NCBI GenBank assembly: GCA_015231715.1
Contig: JADGBB010000007.1
Location: 1-37,724 of the forward strand
Length of the DNA: 37,724 nt
Direction of reading: 5' to 3'
Source: Candidatus Omnitrophota bacterium
GTDB taxonomy: Bacteria; Omnitrophota; Koll11; Tantalellales; Tantalellaceae
Positions 17,465-26,825 of this stretch are shown here, piece by piece. Each line of letters opens with the position of its first letter. The first letter of the stretch is position 1. A program made the translations under genes and the position numbers. Under the pieces are notes generated by a model. The model had not been told where the DNA came from and searched no databases. It saw only the letters and a program-made list of their open reading frames with translations.

Positions 17465-18136
17465 ATGAAAAAGATAAAGATTATTTTTACGGTGCTGATC
17501 ATTGTTGCTGCTGGGGTTTTTGGGAAGTATTTTATTGATCAAATTTATGAAGGGCGAGTTTTGAAACAGGTAATTAAAAGGCTGGAGGCGGATTCTCGGG
17601 TCGCGGAAGTTTTGGTTACTAATGTTCAGTTTGATGAAAACGAAAAAAAATTAAAGACCACTATTAAGTTTTTGGAATATGATTCTTTGAATAAACCGCT
17701 TGTACCTCGGTATTTTACTTTTTCGGGGAACATTATACAATTCCAGTCTTTGGTTATTAGGTTTGACGATGTTCACATAAGAACGGCGGATAAACTGAAA
17801 GGAAAAAGTGTTTATCTTTTTTGGAAAGTATTTATGCTTGACGGGAAGAACACCCAGGAATATAACATTACCTCTCCGAACAGCGTGCCAAGCGGTTATG
17901 AGGTTATAGGTGCTAAAAACGAATTCGAGAAAAAATTATGGGAACAATTCTGGCAGTATGCATTAAACAACACAGATGCAAAAAAAGAGGGTATCAAAAA
18001 TGCTCAGATAGAAGCGCCGGGAACTATGTTTGTCCCGGGAATGATCTACACTATTAAAATTGAACATGACGGCGGTATGAGGATAGATGCTTCACCTTTA
18101 CCGAATATTCTTAAGGGTGAAAAAATACCCAAATAA
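17465..18136 (+). CDS. Secreted or membrane-anchored protein of unknown function
   Basis: The 223-residue protein begins MKKIKIIFTVLIIVAAGVFG, a signal peptide or anchor, followed by a beta-rich soluble domain. Marked segments are 'VYLFWKVFMLDGKNTQEYNI', 'FEKKLWEQFWQYALNN', 'GIKNAQIEAPGTMFVPGMIY' and a closing 'IKIEHDGGMRIDASPLP'. These look like a conserved family of uncharacterised bacterial envelope proteins, but I cannot assign a function. A TATACT element lies at 17415-17420, and AGGGAG or GAAGG precedes the ATG. It starts 78 bases after the giant-protein gene and has its own apparent promoter, so the link to that gene is positional only. Confidence 0.75.
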   Translation: MKKIKIIFTVLIIVAAGVFGKYFIDQIYEGRVLKQVIKRLEADSRVAEVLVTNVQFDENEKKLKTTIKFLEYDSLNKPLVPRYFTFSGNIIQFQSLVIRFDDVHIRTADKLKGKSVYLFWKVFMLDGKNTQEYNITSPNSVPSGYEVIGAKNEFEKKLWEQFWQYALNNTDAKKEGIKNAQIEAPGTMFVPGMIYTIKIEHDGGMRIDASPLPNILKGEKIPK

Positions 18137-18145
18137 AATTATTTC

Positions 18146-18174
18146 TTTAAACCTTGTTTATAATAGCATATAAT
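18146..18174 (+). promoter_or_regulatory. Promoter of the arginine decarboxylase gene
   Basis: TTTAAA at 18146-18151, a 17-base spacer and TATAAT at 18169-18174, giving a leader of about 40 bases. An upstream in-frame ATG (18173) falls inside the -10 box and so cannot be the translation start, supporting the start at 18221. Confidence 0.55.
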
Positions 18175-18220
18175 GAATCGAAATTTGTTATTCACCTTAA
18201 CCAAAAAGAGAGGAAGATCT

Positions 18221-18772
18221 ATGGTCAATATAATACCTTCAAAGATTTTTTTTACAAAAGGGATGGGTGTTCATAAAGATAAACTGGCTTCTTTTGAGAT
18301 GGCATTAAGGCAGGCCGGAATAGAAAAATGTAATCTTGTAAGCGTTTCCAGTATATTGCCTCCGCAGTGTAAAACAATATCAAAAAATGAAGGGCTCTCT
18401 CTCTTAAAGGCAGGGCAGATAACTTTTTGCGTAATGGCTAGAAACGAAACTAACGAGCCGGGCAGGCTTTTGACGGCCGCAGTAGGCGTGGCAGTGCCTA
18501 AAGACAGACAGCATTACGGGTATTTGTCGGAACATCATGCTTATGGCGAGAGCCAAAAAGTTTCGGGTGATTATGCCGAAGATCTAGCCGCGACTATGCT
18601 GGCAACAACTCTAGGTATCCCGTTTGACGTAGATAAAGCCTGGGATGAAAGAAAACAAGTGTACCGGGCCAGCGGAAATATATTCAAGACCATCAATATA
18701 ACCCAAGCGTCTAAAGGCGATAAAAAAGGAAAGTGGGTAACGGTCATAGCGCTTGCGGTTTTCGTAACTTAA
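18221..18772 (+). CDS. Pyruvoyl-dependent arginine decarboxylase
   Basis: The 183-residue protein matches the PvlArgDC family, which converts arginine to agmatine, the first step of one polyamine route and also an acid-resistance reaction. The proenzyme self-cleaves at a Ser-Ser pair to create the pyruvoyl cofactor; here this is '[11 protein letters not shown]', Ser43-Ser44. Other family features are '[14 protein letters not shown]' at the N-terminus, '[12 protein letters not shown]' and the C-terminal '[14 protein letters not shown]'. I chose the ATG at 18221 because it has an AGAGGAAG ribosome site, matches the family start, and because the upstream in-frame ATG lies within the promoter. 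No agmatinase or agmatine deiminase gene is in the window. Confidence 0.92.
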   Translation: MVNIIPSKIFFTKGMGVHKDKLASFEMALRQAGIEKCNLVSVSSILPPQCKTISKNEGLSLLKAGQITFCVMARNETNEPGRLLTAAVGVAVPKDRQHYGYLSEHHAYGESQKVSGDYAEDLAATMLATTLGIPFDVDKAWDERKQVYRASGNIFKTINITQASKGDKKGKWVTVIALAVFVT

Positions 18773-18803
18773 GGGAAAAAAAGAACTAAAAATATAGAGG
18801 AAC

Positions 18804-19007
18804 ATGTATCCCGTAATTTTTGCTTTGATGGCTGTTTTTCTCTGGACGGCAACAGTTATTTCTTCATCAATTTTTCTTTTCGGCTGCGCACTTGTTCATT
18901 TAAAAGACGGTAAAAACAAGGCACAATATAATACCGGCCCGGTTTTGATTTTTGATATCTTGATCCCTTTTATTCTAATAACTTTATTAGTTTTGAATAA
19001 TTCATAA
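18804..19007 (+). CDS. Small two-helix membrane protein
   Basis: The 67-residue protein has two hydrophobic helices (about 3-30 and 46-64) joined by a charged loop, 'LVHLKDGKNKAQYNTG'. The ribosome site is GAGG three bases before the ATG. It follows the arginine decarboxylase by 31 bases and may be co-transcribed. I do not recognise it; nothing beyond a small inner-membrane protein can be claimed. Length, ribosome site and clean helix pattern support it being real. Confidence 0.6.
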   Translation: MYPVIFALMAVFLWTATVISSSIFLFGCALVHLKDGKNKAQYNTGPVLIFDILIPFILITLLVLNNS

Positions 19008-19094
19008 AATAACGCAAAAAAAATCTCTTTGTGATGAGAGTGTTTAATTGTTTATGTAAGGGATAACAAGTAACGGGTAAATAAAGGACAAAAA

Positions 19095-20564
19095 ATGATG
19101 AAAAAAAACAATGGAACTGCCGGCAGGATGTATGGTTTATTTGTACTTCTATTTGTGCTTATTGTTTTTTTGGGAGTTCTTAGTCTTTTTAGCATGAGGA
19201 CATTATCGGCTGTCAGGGCTTATGTGTCAGGGTGCGGGACTTATGAATCTTTGCAAAAGAAAGCTTCGTATGAACTTTATAAATACATACAGGAACAAAA
19301 GCCTGAAGAATATCAGGAATTTCAAAAGTATATTGGCATGAACAGCGAGTATAGGATAGCTCGGGTAGAACTGGAAAAAAAGAAAACTGACATTGTAGCT
19401 GTAAGAACAGCCATGATTGCAGCCGGAGTGCATGAAAAAGATATATCCGAAATGATCAAACTATTTAAAAGGTTCCGCAGTTTTAAGCAGATAGATAAAG
19501 CTATTGTTATATGGGAGGAAGCCGACAATGTAATTGAGGAACTTTCAGCTTTAGGGGAAGAGATCCACCAGAAAATAAACGACAATAAACAAGGTGTAGG
19601 TCTTGGTGACGAAAAAGAAATGTATATTGTGAAAGCTGATCTTATACAGGACAGAATATCAGAACTATGTACGGAATTTTCAATGGTTTTGGGAGTGGCT
19701 TCCCGTTGGGCCGCAGGGTTATTGGCAAAAGCTATGTTTGCGGGGTTCAGCATTATCGCGTTGCTGGGAGTAGGGATAGCTGTTTTTACCATTAAGCGGA
19801 TCTTGATAATAATTAAAAGAGTTAAGATTTCAACAACTGAACTTTTGTCCGCATCGACAGAAATCTTTAGACAGAGCCAACAGCAGGAATTGAACGCGCG
19901 AGACCAGGCAAGCTTGATAAAAGAAACAAGTACCGCGGCGAATGAGCTCTCGGCAACGGCTTCTTTCGGCGGAGAGAACATAAAAAAAATAGCGTTATCT
20001 ATCGAACATTTAACCAATGGGATAGAAAAGATAAAAGAAACTCTTTCGAAAACAAGCAAGATGATAACTTACCTTAATTCTGAATCACAAAAAATAGGAA
20101 AATTAACCGAAGTTATCGATGATGTCGCGGACAGAACTAATTTGCTGGCATTAAATGCTTCTATTGAAGCGGCGCACGCGGGTGAAGGCGGGAGAGGTTT
20201 TTCTGTGGTAGCGGGCGAGATCAGGAAACTGGCTGATTCAACAGCAAAATCTACAAAAGAGATCACTGACATAATAAAGATAACAGAAAAAGAAATAGCC
20301 AATGTTGCCGCGTCGATGAAAAACAATGTGGATAATGTCGATGAAGAAACAAAAAGAGCAAAAGTATCATTTGAGATGTCAAATCAGCTTATATCCGGTG
20401 CGGCCGAACAAATAAGCGGGTCGCAGCAAATTGCACTTGCGATGAAAGGGGTAGATGAAGCTATGAAACAGATATTAGAGGGATCGCAAGAAACAAAAAA
20501 AATATCTCAACAATTAAAAGATCTTTCAACATCGATGGAACAGCTTTTGGTGGATATTGAATAA
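19095..20564 (+). CDS. Methyl-accepting chemotaxis protein
   Basis: The 489-residue protein has a first membrane helix at about 14-35, an all-helical periplasmic sensor of about 165 residues, a second helix at about 210-232 ('[18 protein letters not shown]') and a cytoplasmic signalling domain. The highly conserved hairpin tip is at about 340-385: '[20 protein letters not shown]' and '[20 protein letters not shown]'. A classical HAMP domain is not evident after the second helix. The family couples ligand sensing to the CheA/CheW kinase complex; no other che or flagellar genes are in the window, so this is an orphan receptor. The ligand is unknown. The start has AAAGGACAAAAA upstream. Confidence 0.93.
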   Translation: MMKKNNGTAGRMYGLFVLLFVLIVFLGVLSLFSMRTLSAVRAYVSGCGTYESLQKKASYELYKYIQEQKPEEYQEFQKYIGMNSEYRIARVELEKKKTDIVAVRTAMIAAGVHEKDISEMIKLFKRFRSFKQIDKAIVIWEEADNVIEELSALGEEIHQKINDNKQGVGLGDEKEMYIVKADLIQDRISELCTEFSMVLGVASRWAAGLLAKAMFAGFSIIALLGVGIAVFTIKRILIIIKRVKISTTELLSASTEIFRQSQQQELNARDQASLIKETSTAANELSATASFGGENIKKIALSIEHLTNGIEKIKETLSKTSKMITYLNSESQKIGKLTEVIDDVADRTNLLALNASIEAAHAGEGGRGFSVVAGEIRKLADSTAKSTKEITDIIKITEKEIANVAASMKNNVDNVDEETKRAKVSFEMSNQLISGAAEQISGSQQIALAMKGVDEAMKQILEGSQETKKISQQLKDLSTSMEQLLVDIE

Positions 20565-20593
20565 TAAGATCAAATAAAATCCGACTGTGTTAA

Positions 20594-21040
20594 TTAAACC
20601 GATATTTTTACAACTATTTTTCTTAATATTCCTGTGCCCGCGAGCGGGGCATGAGCATCATGCGGGAAAAGTATACAAAAAGTGTTTCCTGAAAGAGTGA
20701 TCCAATCGATAGGGAAGTCTGAAAAAAATTCTATATCTTTATCCGGGTTATATTTTTCAGTAGTTGTAAGCGGCGTTTTGGCTGACTTCCAGCCGATATG
20801 GTCAGTTCCCTCAATACAGAATTGAACATCTATATATTTTCTATGAGATTCAAGACGGGCTTTATCTTTGCCTTTTCCTGTGCAAGTATCTATTGATGCA
20901 TAAATTTTATTTCCGTCGATCTCATATTTTCCGTCGATTAAATTTGAAGATACGGCTTTAGAAATAAAATTTAAAGCCTGTTTTATTCCGGGGTAAGTTT
21001 TGAAATAATGATCGCCTGAGTTTAATGTGTCTAAAATCAT
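20594..21040 (-). CDS. YhcH/YjgK/YiaL family protein (DUF386)
   Basis: The 148-residue protein matches this beta-sandwich (cupin-like) family: 'LESHRKYIDVQFCIEGTDHI' and 'FCILFPHDAHAPL' carry the conserved His and Glu residues that bind metal. The family includes proteins associated with sialic-acid or other sugar catabolism, such as EbgC and YhcH, though the exact reaction is often unclear. The start has AAAGGA five bases upstream and TATGCT about 15 bases above that. It converges on the chemoreceptor gene with only 29 bases between stops. No sugar-catabolism genes are adjacent, so its pathway here is unknown. Confidence 0.88.
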   Translation of the reverse strand: MILDTLNSGDHYFKTYPGIKQALNFISKAVSSNLIDGKYEIDGNKIYASIDTCTGKGKDKARLESHRKYIDVQFCIEGTDHIGWKSAKTPLTTTEKYNPDKDIEFFSDFPIDWITLSGNTFCILFPHDAHAPLAGTGILRKIVVKISV

Positions 21041-21129
21041 AGAATTCCTTTTCTATGAATGTAGCATAATGGGGGGAAAAAATAAATAAATATCATAGAT
21101 ATGTTATAATTGTAATATGTGATGTTGGA

Positions 21130-21212
21130 CTGGGATCCTTCGTCGCTTTGCTCCTCAGGATGACGGAGAGGAGTAGGGCTGGGATTCTTCGCCTTTGGCC
21201 CAGAATGACGGT
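21130..21212. repeat. Dispersed palindromic repeat, copy 3
   Basis: Two direct half-units of the family at 4834: CTGGGATCCTTCGTCGCTTT through CAGGATGACGG (21130-21166) and GCTGGGATTCTTCGCCTTTG through CAGAATGACGG (21179-21212). It ends 17 bases before the DNA-repair gene start and so lies in its leader region. Confidence 0.75.
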
Positions 21213-21229
21213 GGCGGGGTGGATAATTT

Positions 21230-22012
21230 ATGAAAAGAATTAAAGAGGTTCAAGAAGTGCTTAGGGGCTTTGGGTCGGCTGAGAAGGCGGCGGTTTTGCA
21301 GGGGTTTTTTAAGACCGGGCCCGGTGAATATGGTGAGGGGGATATTTTTATTGGGGTTAAAGTGCCGGAAATACGGTCTTTGGTAAAAAATTATTGTCTT
21401 ACAAAGGAACAGATACCTTTAATTCTTCTTCATTCAAAAATACATGAAGAAAGGTTATTTGCTTTAATGGTGATGGTGAGCGTTTATGCAAAAGCAACAG
21501 ATGAAAAAAAACGAAAAATTTATGAGTTAAATTTAAAAAACACTGAACATATAAATAATTGGGATTTAGTAGATCTCTCAGCTCCGCAAATAGTCGGGGC
21601 ACATCTCTTTCAGCTTATTCCCAGACAAGAGATAAAAGACGAAAAAAGAAGGAAGGTCCCGGGAATTCTTAATACTCTTGCAGCGTCATCAAATTTGTGG
21701 GAAAGAAGGATCGCGATTATTTCGACATTATATTTCATAAAAAATACGCCAAATACAAATATCTATAATAGGAAAGAATCTGCACCTTTAGAAATTACAT
21801 ACATTCTTTGCGAAAAACTTTTGAACGACAAAGAAGACCTTATTCATAAAGCTTGCGGATGGATGCTAAGGGAAGCAGGCAAAAAGGACAGAAAAAGACT
21901 GGAAGTATTTTTAACAAAAAATTATAACAAGATACCTAGAACAATGCTAAGATATTCTATTGAGAGATTCCCGGAAGAATTGAGGAAAAAATATTTACAT
22001 ATGGGTAAATAA
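21230..22012 (+). CDS. DNA alkylation repair glycosylase, AlkD-like
   Basis: The 260-residue all-helical HEAT-like protein keeps the AlkD signature residues: Trp and Asp in 'NNWDLVDLSAP' (equivalents of W109 and D113 in Bacillus AlkD), Trp and Arg in 'SNLWERRIAIIST' (R148 equivalent) and Trp in 'KACGWMLREAGK' (W187 equivalent). AlkD removes positively charged bases such as 3-methyladenine and 7-methylguanine without base flipping. Weak GGGGTGG precedes the ATG, and palindromic repeat copy 3 forms its leader. The first 100 bases use more G-ending codons than the rest of the gene. It is followed 15 bases later by the P-type ATPase; no functional link is apparent. Confidence 0.9.
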   Translation: MKRIKEVQEVLRGFGSAEKAAVLQGFFKTGPGEYGEGDIFIGVKVPEIRSLVKNYCLTKEQIPLILLHSKIHEERLFALMVMVSVYAKATDEKKRKIYELNLKNTEHINNWDLVDLSAPQIVGAHLFQLIPRQEIKDEKRRKVPGILNTLAASSNLWERRIAIISTLYFIKNTPNTNIYNRKESAPLEITYILCEKLLNDKEDLIHKACGWMLREAGKKDRKRLEVFLTKNYNKIPRTMLRYSIERFPEELRKKYLHMGK

Positions 22013-22027
22013 TTAAGGAGCAGTAGT

Positions 22028-24478
22028 ATGCAGGATGAACAAAGAATAAGTGCTCTTCAGCTGAAACGAAATGACGCTGAGAAACTAAGCATAGATCAGG
22101 TTCTTAATAAACTGTCGACCGGACGGACAGGGCTAGTTACGTCAGCTGTTAATAAGAGGCTGGAAGAATTAGGATACAATGAGCTTGTAGAGAACAAGAA
22201 AAATCCTTTATTGAAAATATTGGGATATTTTTGGGGTCCGATACCTTTTATGCTTGAACTTGCCGCGATCCTTTCCGGAGTTATAAAACATTGGGAAGAT
22301 TTTTGGATAATTTTTGTAATGCTTATTTTGAATGCGGTTGTCGGGTTCGTACAGGAATTCAAGGCAGGGAATGCGATAGAGCTGCTTAAGAAAAAACTTG
22401 CTCCAAATGCTAAAGTTCTCAGAGACGGGATGTGGGTCACGAAACTAGCTAGAGAGCTCGTTCCGGGAGATGTTATTAGAATCAGGCTCGGAGATGTTGT
22501 TCCGGCTGATGTAAAGATCATTTCCGATCAAAGACTGCAGATGGATGAAGCGGCTCTTACCGGAGAATCACTGCCTTTTGAGAAAAAAATTAATGATATA
22601 GTTTTTTCCGGAACAATTGTTAAGCAGGGAGAAACAGATGCAGTAGTAATTTCAACGGGAATGAATACTTTTTTTGGAAAAACTGCAGGCCTTATTGATG
22701 AAGAAAAAATGGAAAGCCATTTTCAAAAAGCTGTTGTAAAAATAGGCGAGTATCTTATAGCGCTGGCAGTTATGGTCGTACTTTTTATTTTTCTTTTGGC
22801 GCTTTTTAGACATGAAAGTATTGTTGTGACAATACAATTCGCTTTAGTTCTTCTTGTAGCTGCGGTGCCGGCTGCGCTGCCTAGCGTATTATCTATAACA
22901 ATGGCCGCGGGAGCTTCTGCTTTGGCGAAGAAAGACGCTATTGTCAGCCGGTTAGCTTCGGTCGAGGAGCTGGCAGGGATGGACGTGCTGTGTTCCGATA
23001 AAACTGGCACTATCACAAAAAATGAGCTTACTATAAAAGATGTAGAAGTATTTGACCTTGCGACAAAAGAAGACGTACTGATATGCGCGGCATTAGCATC
23101 AAGAGAAGAAGACTCTGATCCCATAGACTGCACAGTTATTAATGAAGCCAGAAAGTGTCAGGACTTTAAAGTTCATACAAAAAAAATAAAAATGAAAAAT
23201 TTTGTTCCGTTCGATCCTATTACGAAAAGAACAGAAGCTTCGTTTGAAAATGAGTTTGGTGAAATGATCAGTGTATCCAAAGGAGCCCCTCAAGTTATAT
23301 TGGCGCTTTTGGGTGACGGAAAAGATACTGACGCAATAATGAAAAAAGTCGAAACTTTTGCTTTGAGCGGATTCAGAACAATAGCAGTAGCCAGAAAAGA
23401 AAATGAGGATGCATGGACATTATTAGGAATGATACCTATGTATGATCCGCCTAGAGATGATTCCAGATACACCATTGAAACTGCACAAAAAATGGGTGTT
23501 AAAGTAAAGATGATAACGGGCGATCATACAGCAATAGCAGTCGAAACAGCTAAAGAAGTAGGAATAAACAGAGATATAAGATGTGTAAAAGTAATTCAAG
23601 ATCAACCCGACAGAGCAGCCTCGAGAATAATAGAAGAAGCGGGCGGTATCGCGGAAGTTTATCCGGAACATAAATATCATATTGTTGATCTTTTGCAAAA
23701 AAACGGACACATAGTAGGCATGACAGGAGACGGGGTTAACGATGCGCCGGCGCTTAACAAGGCAGATGTAGGGATAGCCGTAGAGGGTGCGACAGATGCC
23801 GCAAAATCCGCCGCAGATATTGTCCTTACTAAGCCGGGATTATCAGTGATTATCGATGCGATACAAGAAAGCCGCAGAATATTTCAAAGGATGAAAAGTT
23901 ATGCGATATACCGCATTGCGGAAACAATAAGAGTTTTGTTTTTTATTGCCGCCACGATTGTTATTTTTAATTTTTATCCTGTTACGGCTGTAATGATAGT
24001 CATGTTAGCGCTATTTAACGATGTGCCGATAATGGCAATAGCTTATGATAATGTTAAGTATTCTATGAAAGCCGAAACATGGAATATGCGGGAAATATTA
24101 AGCTTGTCTACTTTTTTAGGGATTACCGGAGTTTTTGTAACATTCAGTATTTTTTATATTGCACAGGAAATATTTCATCTTGATAGAGCAACAATACAAA
24201 CATTTATTTTCCTGAAACTCGCGGTAGCCGGGCATCTTACGATCTTTATGACAAGAACAAAGGGACATTTTTGGTCGATCCGTCCTGCAACATCGCTTTT
24301 AAGTCTCACCGTAATAACAAAAATATTAGCCACATTAGTGGCAATTTACGGAATATATATGGATCCCATAGGATGGAAGCTGGCAGGATTTGTCTGGATG
24401 TATGCTCTTTTGGAATTAGTTGTCACGGATTATTTTAAAGTTAAATTTGTAAAACTAATTGATCATAGCAACATATAA
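22028..24478 (+). CDS. P-type H+-ATPase (plasma-membrane type IIIA)
   Basis: The 816-residue protein has the N-terminal cation-ATPase region ('GRTGLVTSAVNKRLEELGYN'), the actuator motif 'DEAALTGESLPF' (about 173-184), phosphorylation motif 'CSDKTGTITKNEL' with Asp324, ATP-binding 'KGAPQVI', and hinge 'MTGDGVNDAPALNKADVGIA' (about 566-585). 'FNDVPIMAIAYDNV' in the membrane region matches the conserved Asp of proton pumps. About ten helices are present. The C-terminal autoinhibitory tail of plant and fungal enzymes is absent, as is normal for bacterial and archaeal forms. The role is electrogenic proton export driven by ATP, useful in an anaerobe with weak respiration. The ribosome site is AAGGAG. 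Confidence 0.92.
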   Translation: MQDEQRISALQLKRNDAEKLSIDQVLNKLSTGRTGLVTSAVNKRLEELGYNELVENKKNPLLKILGYFWGPIPFMLELAAILSGVIKHWEDFWIIFVMLILNAVVGFVQEFKAGNAIELLKKKLAPNAKVLRDGMWVTKLARELVPGDVIRIRLGDVVPADVKIISDQRLQMDEAALTGESLPFEKKINDIVFSGTIVKQGETDAVVISTGMNTFFGKTAGLIDEEKMESHFQKAVVKIGEYLIALAVMVVLFIFLLALFRHESIVVTIQFALVLLVAAVPAALPSVLSITMAAGASALAKKDAIVSRLASVEELAGMDVLCSDKTGTITKNELTIKDVEVFDLATKEDVLICAALASREEDSDPIDCTVINEARKCQDFKVHTKKIKMKNFVPFDPITKRTEASFENEFGEMISVSKGAPQVILALLGDGKDTDAIMKKVETFALSGFRTIAVARKENEDAWTLLGMIPMYDPPRDDSRYTIETAQKMGVKVKMITGDHTAIAVETAKEVGINRDIRCVKVIQDQPDRAASRIIEEAGGIAEVYPEHKYHIVDLLQKNGHIVGMTGDGVNDAPALNKADVGIAVEGATDAAKSAADIVLTKPGLSVIIDAIQESRRIFQRMKSYAIYRIAETIRVLFFIAATIVIFNFYPVTAVMIVMLALFNDVPIMAIAYDNVKYSMKAETWNMREILSLSTFLGITGVFVTFSIFYIAQEIFHLDRATIQTFIFLKLAVAGHLTIFMTRTKGHFWSIRPATSLLSLTVITKILATLVAIYGIYMDPIGWKLAGFVWMYALLELVVTDYFKVKFVKLIDHSNI

Positions 24479-24649
24479 GAAATGCCATAACATTTGATTA
24501 TGTAAGTAAATTGAATGTTTAAGTCTTGAATATCCATTTTAAGTAGCTTAATTAGGACACAAAGACGGCAAACCTTTATAAATCAGACTAGATAGAATGA
24601 AAAAAACTAAATAAAACGTCAAGAATAAAAGAGCTAACTTTTTTGCGAC

Positions 24650-24695
24650 TAACTATATATTGTGGTTTTCTTGACACTGACAACAATATGTGGTA
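24650..24695 (+). promoter_or_regulatory. Paired NrdR boxes upstream of nrdD
   Basis: Box 1 is AACTATATATTGTGG (24651-24665); box 2 is ACAACAATATGTGGT (24680-24694). Both resemble the NrdR consensus ACACWATATATWGTGT, and their centres are about 30 bp apart, three helical turns, as NrdR needs. Box 2 lies between the -35 and -10. NrdR represses ribonucleotide reductase genes when dATP is plentiful. No nrdR gene is in the window. Confidence 0.72.
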
Positions 24696-24699
24696 CTTT
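24671..24699 (+). promoter_or_regulatory. Promoter of the nrdD operon
   Basis: Perfect TTGACA at 24671-24676, a 17-base spacer and TACTTT at 24694-24699. It is overlapped by the second NrdR box. The leader to the ATG is about 60 bases. Confidence 0.7.
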
Positions 24700-24765
24700 T
24701 GCTAACAGTTCAAAAGTCAGAAAAATAAAGAGCATTTTTAATAACAAACCAAAGAAAGGAATCCA

Positions 24766-26781
24766 ATGCTTTCCACAGACATTAAATTTATCAGAAAAAG
24801 AGACGGCCGGCTAGAAAATTTCGAACCTCAAAAAATAGCTAAAGCAATTTTTCGTGCCGCTAAAGCAGTCGGCGGCGAAGATATGGAAAAAGCAAAACAA
24901 GTAACAAGACAGGTCATATCTTTTATGGAAGTAATGTATAAAGGCAACAGAGTTCCTACTGTTGAGAATATACAGGATATGGTAGAAAAAGTTTTGATCG
25001 AGACGGGACATGCAAAAACAGCAAAAGCATATATTCTTTACAGAGAACAGCATTCTAAACTCAGAGAAACAAAAGCTCTCTTGAGCGACGCAGTAAATAT
25101 GGTTGACAGCTATATTCAGCAGAAAGACTGGCGTGTAAAAGAAAACGCTAATATGGGATATTCACTTCAAGGGCTCAACAACTTTATATCAACGGCCGTA
25201 TCAAATAAATATTGGATGGACAAGATCTACCCAAGTGAAGTGGCTCAAAGTCATATATCAGGAGACATACACATACACGATCTTGGTTCGATCAGCGCTT
25301 ATTGCTGCGGATGGGATCTTAAGGATCTATTGACTCGCGGATTCGGAGGGGCTTACGGTAAAGTAGAATCGGCTGCGCCAAAACATTTCAGGGTAGCATT
25401 GGGGCAGATAGTTAATTATTTTTATACTCTTCAGGGCGAGGCGGCAGGTGCTCAGGCGTTCAGTAATTTCGACACATACTTAGCTCCGTTTGTTTATTAT
25501 GATCAGCTTACATATCCGCAAGTAAAACAGTATATGCAGGAATTTATTTTTAACATTAATGTTCCGACAAGAGTCGGTTTTCAAACTCCGTTCACGAACA
25601 TAACAATGGATATTGTCATACCTCAGAACTTTAAGGATGAAGCGGTTGTTGTCGGCGGAGAATTAAAAGATAAGACATACAAAGAATTCCAAAAAGAATC
25701 CAACATGATCAATAAAGCTTTTTGCGAGATCATGATAGCGGGCGACGCGAAGGGAAGAATATTTTCTTTTCCGATACCTACATATAACATAACGAAAGAT
25801 TTTGATTGGGACAATGAAGAGCTGGACTGTTTATGGGAGATGACGGCAAAATACGGCATCCCTTATTTTTCAAATTTTGTTAACAGCGATATGAGCCCGG
25901 ATGACGCTAGGAGCATGTGCTGCAGGCTTAGGCTGGATAACAGAGAATTAAGAAAAAGAGGCGGAGGGCTTTTTGGGGCAAATCCATTGACAGGATCAAT
26001 AGGAGTTGTAACTATCAATATCCCTAGACTAGCGTATATGTCACAGGATAAAGAAGAATTTTTTAAAAGCCTGGACGAACTTTTAAGGATCTCCAAAGAA
26101 TCACTTGAAATAAAAAGAAGAGTTCTGGAAAATCTTACGGAACAAGGGCTGTATCCATATTCAAAACATTATCTCAGGGACATTCACGCAAGAAGAGGAA
26201 CTTATTGGGGCAATCATTTTTCGACCATAGGTATTGTAGGAATGAATGAAGGAGCGCTTAACCTTTTAAAAGAGGATATCGGGACAGAAAAAGGAAAAAG
26301 GTTCGCGGAAGAAACATTGGATTATATAAGGAACAGGATGGTGGAGTTCCAGGAAGAAACAGGACATATGTATAACCTTGAAGCTACACCGGCTGAAGGG
26401 ACATCTTACCGCTTAGCAAAAATGGACAGAGAGCAGTACCCAGGAATAATACTTCAGGGAGACAAAGAGCCTTACTACACTAACTCAAGCAATCTTCCGG
26501 TGAAGTATACTGATGATCTTTTGTGGGCTATAGATCATCAGGACAGCATTCAAACGCGTTATACCGGAGGAACAGTTTTTCATATATTTTTAGGTGAAAG
26601 AATCGAGGATAAAACGGCGTGCAAGAATTTGGTCAGAAAGATAGCAGAAAATTATCATATGCCATATTACACAATAACCCCTAGTTTTACTATCTGTTCA
26701 GAGCATGGGTATATCGCGGGCGAGCATTTTACCTGTCCTCATGAGGATTGCAGGGAAGAAATTATTGAAAATAAAGTATAG
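24766..26781 (+). CDS. nrdD: Anaerobic ribonucleoside-triphosphate reductase, large part (class III)
   Basis: The 671-residue protein has an N-terminal ATP-cone (about 5-95, 'FIRKRDGRLENFEPQKIAKA'), which senses dATP/ATP, then the catalytic barrel. 'AYCCGWDL' and 'SMCCRLRLDNRELRKRGGG' (Cys385/Cys386) hold the active-site cysteines; 'NPLTGSIGVVTINIPRLAYM' and 'RYTGGTVFHIFLGE' are family hallmarks. The C-terminal zinc region 'TICSEHGYIAGEHFTCPHED' is present, but the protein stops right after 'CREEIIENKV'. The glycyl-radical segment normally found next is missing from this frame and is encoded separately at 26826. The enzyme makes deoxyribonucleotides without oxygen. The start has AAAGGA upstream. 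Confidence 0.92.
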   Translation: MLSTDIKFIRKRDGRLENFEPQKIAKAIFRAAKAVGGEDMEKAKQVTRQVISFMEVMYKGNRVPTVENIQDMVEKVLIETGHAKTAKAYILYREQHSKLRETKALLSDAVNMVDSYIQQKDWRVKENANMGYSLQGLNNFISTAVSNKYWMDKIYPSEVAQSHISGDIHIHDLGSISAYCCGWDLKDLLTRGFGGAYGKVESAAPKHFRVALGQIVNYFYTLQGEAAGAQAFSNFDTYLAPFVYYDQLTYPQVKQYMQEFIFNINVPTRVGFQTPFTNITMDIVIPQNFKDEAVVVGGELKDKTYKEFQKESNMINKAFCEIMIAGDAKGRIFSFPIPTYNITKDFDWDNEELDCLWEMTAKYGIPYFSNFVNSDMSPDDARSMCCRLRLDNRELRKRGGGLFGANPLTGSIGVVTINIPRLAYMSQDKEEFFKSLDELLRISKESLEIKRRVLENLTEQGLYPYSKHYLRDIHARRGTYWGNHFSTIGIVGMNEGALNLLKEDIGTEKGKRFAEETLDYIRNRMVEFQEETGHMYNLEATPAEGTSYRLAKMDREQYPGIILQGDKEPYYTNSSNLPVKYTDDLLWAIDHQDSIQTRYTGGTVFHIFLGERIEDKTACKNLVRKIAENYHMPYYTITPSFTICSEHGYIAGEHFTCPHEDCREEIIENKV

Positions 26782-26825
26782 TGAAAGATATTTTACTTAG
26801 TGATAGGAAACAAAATAGGAGTGAA

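Noticed and set aside
18173..18220. N-terminal extension of the arginine decarboxylase from the ATG at 18173
   Set aside because: That ATG lies inside the TATAAT box at 18169-18174, and the extension does not match the family start; the ATG at 18221 has a proper ribosome site.
24555..24595. GGACACAAAG...ACGG...AGACTAGATAG, resembling part of a GEMM c-di-GMP riboswitch
   Set aside because: The upstream GGCAAACC part and the closing stem are missing or out of order, and the paired NrdR boxes explain regulation of nrdD. At most a decayed remnant; a covariance-model search would decide.
26770..26781. Programmed -1 frameshift joining nrdD to the glycyl-radical frame
   Set aside because: The overlap of the two frames lacks a heptameric slippery site (it reads A AAT AAA GTA TAG) and tRNA re-pairing would be poor. 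A real split or a one-base sequence error is more likely.
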